64,000 nt of DNA from Gordionus sp. m RMFG-2023 (Eukaryota; Nematomorpha; Gordioida; Chordodea; Parachordodidae), in contig NC_088775.1 in assembly GCF_954871325.1 (NCBI RefSeq), positions 35,007,561 through 35,071,560 on the forward strand, written 5' to 3'. The position numbers were made by a program, and so were the translations under genes. The notes under the pieces are model-generated. The model did not search any database. It was not told the DNA's origin and saw nothing but the letters and a program-made list of their open reading frames with translations. Position 1 is the stretch's first letter, and every line of letters begins with the position of its first letter. Positions 38,510 to 49,201 of this stretch are shown one piece after another.

Positions 38510-38631
38510 CATTGATATAAATATATTCAATCCCCTATAAATGTCTTTCGCGACAAAATATTTTTTTTGTGAACCGGAAACGTTATAAAATACATCTAAG
38601 AGGTTTTGGATAGAGAATTAAATTCTGAGTT
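38510..38631 (+). repeat. Monomer type T, 24-bp deletion (122 bp)
   Basis: CATTG start, then ATATTCAATCCCCTATAAATG. The 24 bp holding TTTTAAAA and GTTAGCC are gone. The tail has AAACGTTATAAAATAC and AAGAGGTTTTGG. Most copies have a run of eight T in the hairpin region; the T at 431 still has the K-type palindrome. Confidence 0.95.
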
Positions 38632-38773
38632 TAATGATATAAATATATTCAAAATTACTTTTAAAATGTTAGCCTTTCCCATATAAATGTCTTTCGCGAC
38701 AAAAAATATATTTTGTGAACCGGAAACGTAAAAAAATACATCCGGTTTTGGATAGAGAATTAAATTCTGAGTT
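38632..38773 (+). repeat. Monomer type U (142 bp)
   Basis: Marked by TTTCCCATAT, ACAAAAAATATATTTTGT, AAACGTAAAAAAATACATCCGG. Four bases of TAAG are missing before CGG, and a second CCGG is created. Copies outside the central domain keep AAGCGG and are 146 bp. This copy starts TAATG. Confidence 0.94.
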
Positions 38774-38916
38774 CAATGATATAAATATATTCAAAATTAC
38801 TTTTAAAATGTTAGCCTTTCCCCTATAAATGTCTTTCGCGACAAAAATTTTATTTTGTGAGACAACGTAAAAAAATACATCTAAGCGGTTTTGGATAGAG
38901 AATTAAATTCTGAGTT
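38774..38916 (+). repeat. Monomer type V (143 bp)
   Basis: Marked by ACAAAAATTTTATTTTGTGAGACAACG: the AACCGGA segment is replaced. Copies outside the central domain read GAGAAAACG. Confidence 0.94.
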
Positions 38917-39059
38917 CAATGATATAAATATATTCAAAATTATTTTTAAAATGTTAGCCTTTCCCCTATAAATGTCTTTCGCGACAAAATATTTATTTTG
39001 TGAACCGGAAATTAAAAATACATTTAAGCGGTTTTGGATAGAGAATTAAATTCTGAGTT
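38917..39059 (+). repeat. Monomer type W, second slot (143 bp)
   Basis: Same TTATTTTTAAAATG marker as the W at 36343. This copy has ACATTTAAGCGG. It is followed by X here, not by K, because the next repeat is the short 12-monomer form. Confidence 0.92.
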
Positions 39060-42000
39060 CAATGATATAAATATATTCAAAATTACTTTTAAAATCTTAG
39101 CCTTTCCCTTATAAATGTCTTTCGCGACAAAAGATTTATTTTGTGAACCGGAAACGTAAAAAAATACATCTAAGCGGTTTTGGATAGAGAATTAAATTCT
39201 GAGTTCAATGATATAAATATATTCAAAATTACTTTTAAAATGTTAGCCTTTTCCCTATAAATGTCTTTCGCGACAAAATATTTATTTTGTGAACCGGAAA
39301 TTAAAAATACATCTAAGCGGTTTTGGATAGAGAATTAAATTCTGAGTTCAATGATATATATATATTCAAAATTACTTTTAAAATGTTAGCCTTTCCCCTA
39401 TAAATGTCTTTCGCGACAAAAGATTTATTTTGTGAACCGGAAACGTAAAAAAATACATCTAAGCGGTTTTGGATAGAGAATTAAATTCTGAGTTCAATGA
39501 TATAAATATATTCAAAATTACTTTTAAAATGTTAGCCTTTTCCCTATAAATGTCTTTCGCGACAAAATATTTATTTTGTGAACCGGAAATTAAAAATACA
39601 TCTAAGCGGTTTTGGATAGAGAATTAAATTCTGAGTTCAATGATATAAATATATTCAAAATTATTTTTAAAATGTTAGCCTTTCCCCTATAAATGTCTTT
39701 CGCGACAAAAAATTTATTTTGTGAACCGGAAACGTTATAAAATACATCTAAGCGGTATTGTATAGAGAATTAAATTCTGAGTTCAGTGATATAAATATAT
39801 TCAAAATTACTTTTAAAATGTTAGCCTTTCCCCTATAAATGTCTTTCGCCACAAAAGATTTATTTTGTGAACCGGAAACGTAAAAAAATACATCTAAGCG
39901 GTTTTGGATAGAGAATTAAATTCTGAGTTCAATGATATAAATATATTCAAAATTACTTTTAAAATGTTAGCCTTTCCCCCTATAAATGTCTTTCGCGACA
40001 AAATAATTTTGTGAACCAGAAATTAAAAATACATCTAAGCGGTTTTGGATAGAGAATTAAATTCTGAGTTCAATGATATAAATATATTCAAAATTACTTT
40101 TAAAATGTTAGCCTTTCCCCTATAAATGTCTATCGCGACAAAATATTTATTTTGTGAACCGGAAATTAAAAATACATCTAAGCGGTTTTGGATAGAGAAT
40201 TAAATTCTGAGTTCATTGATATAAATATATTCAATCCCCTATAAATGTCTTTCGCGACAAAATATTTATTTTGTAAACCGGAAATTAAAAATATATCTAA
40301 GCGGTTTTGGATAGAGAATTAAATTCTGAGTTCAATGATATATATATATTCAAAATTACTTTTAAAATGTTAGCCTTTCCCCTATAAATGTCTTTCGCGA
40401 CAAAATATTTATTTTGTGAACCGGAAACGTAAAAAAATACATCTAAGCGGTTTTGGATAGAGAATCAAATTCTGAGTTCAATGATATAAATATATTCAAA
40501 ATTACATTTAAAATGTTAGCCTTTTCCCTATAAATGTCTTTCGCGACAAAATATTTATTTTGTGAACCGGAAATTAAAAATACATCTAAGCGGTTTTGGA
40601 TAGAGAATTAAATTCTGAGTTCAATGATATAAATATATTCAAAATTACTTTTAAAATGCTAGCCTTTCCCATATAAATGTCTTTCGCGACAAAAAATTTA
40701 TTTTGTGAACCGGAAACGTAATAAAATACATCTAACCTCTTTTGGATAGAGAATTAAATTCTGAGTTCAATGATATAAATATATTCAAAATTACTTTTAA
40801 AATGTTAGCCTTGCCCCTATAAATGTCTTTTGCGACAAAATATTTATTTTGTGAACCGGAAATTAAAAATACATCTAAGCGGTTTTGGATAGAGAATTAA
40901 ATTCTGAGTTCAATGATATAAATATATTCAAAATTATTTTTAAAATGTTAGCCTTTCCCCTATAAATGTCTTTCGCGACAAAATATTTATTTTGTGAACC
41001 GGAAATTAAAAATACATCTAAGCGGTTTTGGATAGAGAATTAAATTCTGAGTTCAATGTTATAAATATATTCAAAATTACTTTTAAAATGTTAGCCTTTC
41101 CCATATAAATGTCTTTCGCGACAAAAAATTTATTTTGTGAACCGGAAACGTAATAAAATACATCTAAGCGGTTTTGGATAGAGAATTAAATTCTGAGTTC
41201 AATGATATAAATATATTCAAAATTACTTTTAAAATGCTAGCCTTTTCCCTATAAATGTCTTTCGCGACAAAAAATTTATTTTGTGAACCGGAAACGTAAT
41301 AAAATACATCTAACCTCTTTTGGATAGAGAATTAAATTCTGAGTTCAATGATATAAATATATTCAAAATTACTTTTAAAATGTTAGCCTTTCCCCTATAA
41401 ATGTCTTTCGCGACAAAAGATTTCTTTTGTGAACCGGAAACGTAAAAAAATACATCTAAGCGGTTTTGGATAGAGAATTAAATTCTGAGTTCAATGATAT
41501 AAATATATTCAAAATTACATTTAAAATGTTAGCCTTTTCCCTATAAATGTCTTTCGCGACAAAATATTTATTTTGTGAACCGGAAATTAAAAATACATCT
41601 AAGCGGTTTTGGATAGAGAATTAAATTCTGAGTTCAATGATATAAATATATTCAAAATTACTTTTAAAATGCTAGCCTTTCCCATATAAATGTCTTTCGC
41701 GACAAAAAATTTATTTTGTGAACCGGAAACGTAATAAAATACATCTAACCTCTTTTGGATAGAGAATTAAATTCTGAGTTCAATGATATAAATATATTCA
41801 AAATTACTTTTAAAATGTTAGCCTTTCCCCTATAAATGTCTTTCGCGACAAAATATTTATTTTGTGAACCGGAAATTAAAAATACAACTAAGCGGTTTTG
41901 GATAGAGAATTAAATTCTGAGTTCAATGATATAAATATATTCAAAATTACTTTTAAAATCTTAGCCTTTCCCTTATAAATGTCTTTCGCGACAAAAGATT

Positions 42001-45000
42001 TATTTTGTGAACCGGAAACGTAAAAAAATACATCTAAGCGGTTTTGGATAGAGAATTAAATTCTGAGTTCAATGATATAAATATATTCAAAATTACTTTT
42101 AAAATGTTAGCCTTTTCCCTATAAATGTCTTTCGCGACAAAATATTTATTTTGTGAACCGGAAATTAAAAATACATCTAAGCGGTTTTGGATAGAGAATT
42201 AAATTTTGAGTTCAATGATATATATATATTCAAAATTACTTTTAAAATGTTAGCCTTTCCCCTATAAATGTCTTTCGCGACAAAAGATTTATTTTGTGAA
42301 CCGGAAACGTAAAAAAATACATCTAAGCGGTTTTGGATAGAGAATTAAATTCTGAGTTCAATGATATAAATATATTCAAAATTACTTTTAAAATGTTAGC
42401 CTTTTCCCTATAAATGTCTTTCGCGACAAAATATTTATTTTGTGAACCGGAAATTAAAAATACATCTAAGCGGTTTTGGATAGAGAATTAAATTCTGAGT
42501 TCAATGATATAAATATATTCAAAATTATTTTTAAAATGTTAGCCTTTCCCCTATAAATGTCTTTCGCGACAAAAAATTTATTTTGTGAACCGGAAACGTT
42601 ATAAAATACATCTAAGCGGTATTGTATAGAGAATTAAATTCTGAGTTCAGTGATATAAATATATTCAAAATTACTTTTAAAATGTTAGCCTTTCCCCTAT
42701 AAATGTCTTTCGCCACAAAAGATTTATTTTGTGAACCGGAAACGTAAAAAAATACATCTAAGCGGTTTTGGATAGAGAATTAAATTCTGAGTTCAATGAT
42801 ATAAATATATTCAAAATTACTTTTAAAATGTTAGCCTTTCCCCCTATAAATGTCTTTCGCGACAAAATAATTTTGTGAACCAGAAATTAAAAATACATCT
42901 AAGCGGTTTTGGATAGAGAATTAAATTCTGAGTTCAATGATATAAATATATTCAAAATTACTTTTAAAATGTTAGCCTTTCCCCTATAAATGTCTATCGC
43001 GACAAAATATTTATTTTGTGAACCGAAAATTAAAAATACATCTAAGCGGTTTTGGATAGAGAATTAAATTCTGAGTTCATTGATATAAATATATTCAATC
43101 CCCTATAAATGTCTTTCGCGACAAAATATTTTTTTTGTGAACCGGAAACGTTATAAAATACATCTAAGAGGTTTTGGATAGAGAATTAAATTCTGAGTTC
43201 AATGATATAAATATATTCAAAATTACTTTTAAAATGTTAGCCTTTCCCATATAAATGTCTTTCGCGACAAAAAATATATTTTGTGAACCGGAAACGTAAA
43301 AAAATACATCCGGTTTTGGATAGAGAATTAAATTCTGAGTTCAATGATATAAATATATTCAAAATTACTTTTAAAATGTTAGCCTTTCCCCTATAAATGT
43401 CTTTCGCGACAAAAATTTTATTTTGTGAGACAACGTAAAAAAATACATCTAAGCGGTTTTGGATAGAGAATTAAATTCTGAGTTCAATGATATAAATATA
43501 TTCAAAATTATTTTTAAAATGTTAGCCTTTCCCCTATAAATGTCTTTCGCGACAAAATATTTATTTTGTGAACCGGAAATTAAAAATACATCTAAGCGGT
43601 TTTGGATAGAGAATTAAATTCTGAGTTCAATGATATAAATATATTCAAAATTACTTTTAAAATCTTAGCCTTTCCCTTATAAATGTCTTTCGCGACAAAA
43701 GATTTATTTTGTGAACCGGAAACGTAAAAAAATACATCTAAGCGGTTTTGGATAGAGAATTAAATTCTGAGTTCAATGATATAAATATATTCAAAATTAC
43801 TTTTAAAATGTTAGCCTTTTCCCTATAAATGTCTTTCGCGACAAAATATTTATTTTGTGAACCGGAAATTAAAAATACATCTAAGCGGTTTTGGATAGAG
43901 AATTAAATTCTGAGTTCAATGATATATATATATTCAAAATTACTTTTAAAATGTTAGCCTTTCCCCTATAAATGTCTTTCGCGACAAAAGATTTATTTTG
44001 TGAACCGGAAACGTAAAAAAATACATCTAAGCGGTTTTGGATAGAGAATTAAATTCTGAGTTCAATGATATAAATATATTCAAAATTACTTTTAAAATGT
44101 TAGCCTTTTCCCTATAAATGTCTTTCGCGACAAAATATTTATTTTGTGAACCGGAAATTAAAAATACATCTAAGCGGTTTTGGATAGAGAATTAAATTCT
44201 GAGTTCAATGATATAAATATATTCAAAATTATTTTTAAAATGTTAGCCTTTCCCCTATAAATGTCTTTCGCGACAAAAAATTTATTTTGTGAACCGGAAA
44301 CGTTATAAAATACATCTAAGCGGTATTGTATAGAGAATTAAATTCTGAGTTCAGTGATATAAATATATTCAAAATTACTTTTAAAATGTTAGCCTTTCCC
44401 CTATAAATGTCTTTCGCCACAAAAGATTTATTTTGTGAACCGGAAACGTAAAAAAATACATCTAAGCGGTTTTGGATAGAGAATTAAATTCTGAGTTCAA
44501 TGATATAAATATATTCAAAATTACTTTTAAAATGTTAGCCTTTCCCCCTATAAATGTCTTTCGCGACAAAATAATTTTGTGAACCAGAAATTAAAAATAC
44601 ATCTAAGCGGTTTTGGATAGAGAATTAAATTCTGAGTTCAATGATATAAATATATTCAAAATTACTTTTAAAATGTTAGCCTTTCCCCTATAAATGTCTA
44701 TCGCGACAAAATATTTATTTTGTGAACCGGAAATTAAAAATACATCTAAGCGGTTTTGGATAGAGAATTAAATTCTGAGTTCATTGATATAAATATATTC
44801 AATCCCCTATAAATGTCTTTCGCGACAAAATATTTTTTTTGTGAACCGGAAACGTTATAAAATACATCTAAGAGGTTTTGGATAGAGAATTAAATTCTGA
44901 GTTCAATGATATAAATATATTCAAAATTACTTTTAAAATGTTAGCCTTTCCCATATAAATGTCTTTCGCGACAAAAAATATATTTTGTGAACCGGAAACG

Positions 45001-45331
45001 TAAAAAAATACATCCGGTTTTGGATAGAGAATTAAATTCTGAGTTCAATGATATAAATATATTCAAAATTACTTTTAAAATGTTAGCCTTTCCCCTATAA
45101 ATGTCTTTCGCGACAAAAATTTTATTTTGTGAGACAACGTAAAAAAATACATCTAAGCGGTTTTGGATAGAGAATTAAATTCTGAGTTCAATGATATAAA
45201 TATATTCAAAATTATTTTTAAAATGTTAGCCTTTCCCCTATAAATGTCTTTCGCGACAAAATATTTATTTTGTGAACCGGAAATTAAAAATACATCTAAG
45301 CGGTTTTGGATAGAGAATTAAATTCTGAGTT
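39060..45331 (+). repeat. Satellite block 12: short repeats and 4,568-bp duplication, 44 monomers
   Basis: Monomer starts: X 39060, Y 39206, Z 39349, Y 39495, I 39638, J 39784, N 39930, K2 40071, T/E 40214, F 40333, G 40479, B 40622, H 40768, W 40911, P 41054, Q 41200, R 41346, G 41492, B 41635, S 41781, X 41924, Y 42070, Z 42213, Y 42359, I 42502, J 42648, N 42794, K2 42935, T 43078, U 43200, V 43342, W 43485, X 43628, Y 43774, Z 43917, Y 44063, I 44206, J 44352, N 44498, K2 44639, T 44782, U 44904, V 45046, W 45189. The 119-bp T/E hybrid at 40214 joins the shortened head of T to the GTAAACC tail of E. Confidence 0.94.
40268..44835 (+). repeat. 4,568-bp segmental duplication, copy 2
   Basis: Second copy, from the E-type tail at 40268 to the matching point in T at 44782. 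It is followed by U, V, W and then a complete 26-monomer repeat at 45332. The order is identical to copy 1, with only two substitutions noted by eye. Confidence 0.92.
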
Positions 45332-48300
45332 CAATGATATAAATATATTCAAAATTACTTTTAAAATGTTAGCCTTTCCCCTATAAATGTCTTTCGCGAC
45401 AAAATATTTATTTTGTGAACCGGAAATTAAAAATACATCTAAGCGGTTTTGGATAGAGAATTAAATTCTGAGTTCAATGATATATATATATTCAAAATTA
45501 CTTTTAAAATGTTAGCCTTTCCCCTATAAATGTCTTTCGCGACAAAAGATTTATTTTGTGAACCGAAAACGTAAAAAATAACATCTAAGCGGTATTGGAT
45601 AGAGAATTAAATTCTGAGTTCAATGATATAAATATATTCAAAATTATGTTTAAAATGTTAGCCTTTCCCCTATAAATGTCTTTCGCGACAAAATATTTAT
45701 TTTGTAAACCGGAAATTAAAAATATATCTAAGCGGTTTTGGATAGAGAATTAAATTCTGAGTTCAATGATATATATATATTCAAAATTACTTTTAAAATG
45801 TTAGCCTTTCCCCTATAAATGTCTTTCGCGACAAAATATTTATTTTGTGAACCGGAAACGTAAAAAAATACATCTAAGCGGTTTTGGATAGAGAATCAAA
45901 TTCTGAGTTCAATGATATAAATATATTCAAAATTACATTTAAAATGTTAGCCTTTTCCCTATAAATGTCTTTCGCGACAAAATATTTATTTTGTGAACCG
46001 GAAATTAAAAATACATCTAAGCGGTTTTGGATAGAGAATTAAATTCTGAGTTCAATGATATAAATATATTCAAAATTACTTTTAAAATGCTAGCCTTTCC
46101 CATATAAATGTCTTTCGCGACAAAAAATTTATTTTGTGAACCGGAAACGTAATAAAATACATCTAACCTCTTTTGGATAGAGAATTAAATTCTGAGTTCA
46201 ATGATATAAATATATTCAAAATTACTTTTAAAATGTTAGCCTTGCCCCTATAAATGTCTTTTGCGACAAAATATTTATTTTGTGAACCGGAAATTAAAAA
46301 TACATCTAAGCGGTTTTGGATAGAGAATTAAATTCTGAGTTCAATGATATAAATATATTCAAAATTATTTTTAAAATGTTAGCCTTTCCCCTATAAATGT
46401 GTTTCGCGACAAAATATTTATTTTGTGAACGGGAAATTAAAAATACATCTAAGCGGTTTTGGATAGAGAATTAAATTCTGAGTTCAATGTTATAAATATA
46501 TTCAAAATTACTTTTAAAATGTTAGCCTTTCCCATATAAATGTCTTTCGCGACAAAAAATTTATTTTGTGAACCGGAAACGTAATAAAATACATCTAAGC
46601 GGTTTTGGATAGAGAATTAAATTCTGAGTTCAATGATATAAATATATTCAAAATTACTTTTAAAATGCTAGCCTTTTCCCTATAAATGTCTTACGCGACA
46701 AAAAATTTATTTTGTGAACCGGAAACGTAATAAAATACATCTAACCTCTTTTGGATAGAGAATTAAATTCTGAGTTCAATGATATAAATATATTCAAAAT
46801 TACTTTTAAAATGTTAGCCTTTCCCCTATAAATGTCTTTCGCGACAAAAGATTTCTTTTGTGAACCGGAAACGTAAAAAAATACATCTAAGCGGTTTTGG
46901 ATAGAGAATTAAATTCTGAGTTCAATGATATAAATATATTCAAAATTACATTTAAAATGTTAGCCTTTTCCCTATAAATGTCTTTCGCGACAAAATATTT
47001 ATTTTGTGAACCGGAAATTAAAAATACATCTAAGCGGTTTTGGATAGAGAATTAAATTCTGAGTTCAATGATATAAATATATTCAAAATTACTTTTAAAA
47101 TGCTAGCCTTTCCCATATAAATGTCTTTCGCGACAAAAAATTTATTTTGTGAACCGGAAACGTAATAAAATACATCTAACCTCTTTTGGATAGAGAATTA
47201 AATTCTGAGTTCAATGATATAAATATATTCAAAATTACTTTTAAAATGTTAGCCTTTCCCCTATAAATGTCTTTCGCGACAAAATATTTATTTTGTGAAC
47301 CGGAAATTAAAAATACAACTAAGCGGTTTTGGATAGAGAATTAAATTCTGAGTTCAATGATATAAATATATTCAAAATTACTTTTAAAATCTTAGCCTTT
47401 CCCTTATAAATGTCTTTCGCGACAAAAGATTTATTTTGTGAACCGGAAACGTAAAAAAATACATCTAAGCGGTTTTGGATAGAGAATTAAATTCTGAGTT
47501 CAATGATATAAATATATTCAAAATTACTTTTAAAATGTTAGCCTTTTCCCTATAAATGTCTTTCGCGACAAAATATTTATTTTGTGAACCGGAAATTAAA
47601 AATACATCTAAGCGGTTTTGGATAGAGAATTAAATTCTGAGTTCAATGATATATATATATTCAAAATTACTTTTAAAATGTTAGCCTTTCCCCTATAAAT
47701 GTCTTTCGCGACAAAAGATTTATTTTGTGAACCGGAAACGTAAAAAAATACATCTAAGCGGTTTTGGATAGAGAATTAAATTCTGATTTCAATGATATAA
47801 ATATATTCAAAATTACTTTTAAAATGTTAGCCTTTTCCCTATAAATGTCTTTCGCGACAAAATATTTATTTTGTGAACCGGAAATTAAAAATACATCTAA
47901 GCGGTTTTGGATAGAGAATTAAATTCTGAGTTCAATGATATAAATATATTCAAAATTATTTTTAAAATGTTAGCCTTTCCTCTATAAATGTCTTTCGCGA
48001 CAAAAAATTTATTTTGTGAACCGGAAACGTTATAAAATACATCTAAGCGGTATTGTATAGAGAATTAAATTCTGAGTTCAGTGATATAAATATATTCAAA
48101 ATTACTTTTAAAATGTTAGCCTTTCCCCTATAAATGTCTTTCGCCACAAAAGATTTATTTTGTGAACCGGAAACGTAAAAAAATACATCTAAGCGGTTTT
48201 GGATAGAGAATTAAATTCTGAGTTCAATGATATAAATATATTCAAAATTACTTTTAAAATGTTAGCCTTTCCCCCTATAAATGTCTTTCGCGACAAAATA

Positions 48301-49058
48301 ATTTTGTGAACCAGAAATTAAAAATACATCTAAGCGGTTTTGGATAGAGAATTAAATTCTGAGTTCAATGATATAAATATATTCAAAATTACTTTAAAAA
48401 TGTTAGCCTTTCCCCTATAAATGTCTATCGCGACAAAATATTTATTTTGTGAATCGGAAATTAAAAATACATCTAAGCGGTTTTGGATAGAGAATTAAAT
48501 TCTGAGTTCATTGATATAAATATATTCAATCCCCTATAAATGTCTTTCGCGACAAAATATTTTTTTTGTGAACCGGAAACGTTATAAAATACATCTAAGA
48601 GGTTTTGGATAGAGAATTAAATTCTGAGTTCAATGATATAAATATATTCAAAATTACTTTTAAAATGTTAGCCTTTCCCATATAAATGTCTTTCGCGACA
48701 AAAAATATATTTTGTGAACCGGAAACGTAAAAAAATACATCCGGTTTTGGATAGAGAATTAAATTCTGAGTTCAATGATATAAATATATTCAAAATTACT
48801 TTTAAAATGTTAGCCTTTCCCCTATAAATGTCTTTCGCGACAAAAATTTTATTTTGTGAGACAACGTAAAAAAATACATCTAAGCGGTTTTGGATAGAGA
48901 ATTAAATTCTGAGTTCAATGATATAAATATATTCAAAATTATTTTTAAAATGTTAGCCTTTCTCCTATAAATGTCTTTCGCGACAAAATATTTATTTTGT
49001 GAACCGGAAATTAAAAATACATCTAAGCGGTTTTGGATAGAGAATTAAATTCTGAGTT
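45332..49058 (+). repeat. Second complete 26-monomer higher-order repeat, 3,727 bp
   Basis: Monomer starts: K 45332, D 45475, E 45621, F 45764, G 45910, B 46053, H 46199, W 46342, P 46485, Q 46631, R 46777, G 46923, B 47066, S 47212, X 47355, Y 47501, Z 47644, Y 47790, I 47933, J 48079, N 48225, K2 48366, T 48509, U 48631, V 48773, W 48916. Order and length are identical to 35333-39059. Local variants include ATGTGTTTCGCG and GAACGGG in W 46342, TCTTACGCG in Q 46631, CTGATTTC before Y 47790, CCTCTAT in I 47933 and GAATCGG in K2 48366. Confidence 0.95.
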
Positions 49059-49201
49059 CAATGATATAAATATATTCAAAATTACTTTTAAAATGTTAGC
49101 CTTTCCCCTATAAATGTCTTTCGCGACAAAATATTTATTTTGTGAACCGGAAATTAAAAATACATCTAAGCGGTTTTGGATAGAGAATTAAATTCTGAGT
49201 T

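Larger units (their letters stand above)
35333..39059 (+). repeat. Reference 26-monomer higher-order repeat, 3,727 bp
   Basis: Complete copy in the order K, D, E, F, G, B, H, W, P, Q, R, G, B, S, X, Y, Z, Y, I, J, N, K2, T, U, V, W. The lengths sum to twelve units of 143, eleven of 146, and one each of 141, 122 and 142, total 3,727. The same order and spacing recur at 45332-49058, exactly 9,999 bp downstream. G, B, Y and W occur twice and K occurs as K and K2, so the repeat is built from about 21 distinct types. Individual monomers are annotated below. Confidence 0.96.
35700..40267 (+). repeat. 4,568-bp segmental duplication, copy 1
   Basis: Runs from inside E (35622) to inside the T/E hybrid (40214). 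All monomers are repeated 4,568 bp downstream. The boundary is placed at the first E-specific base of the hybrid and could lie anywhere in the preceding 32 bases, which T and E share. Private variants shared with copy 2 are AAATTTTGAG before Z and CCGAAAATT in K2. Differences seen by eye are the TAATG start of U at 38632 and ACATTTAAG in W at 38917. Confidence 0.92.
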
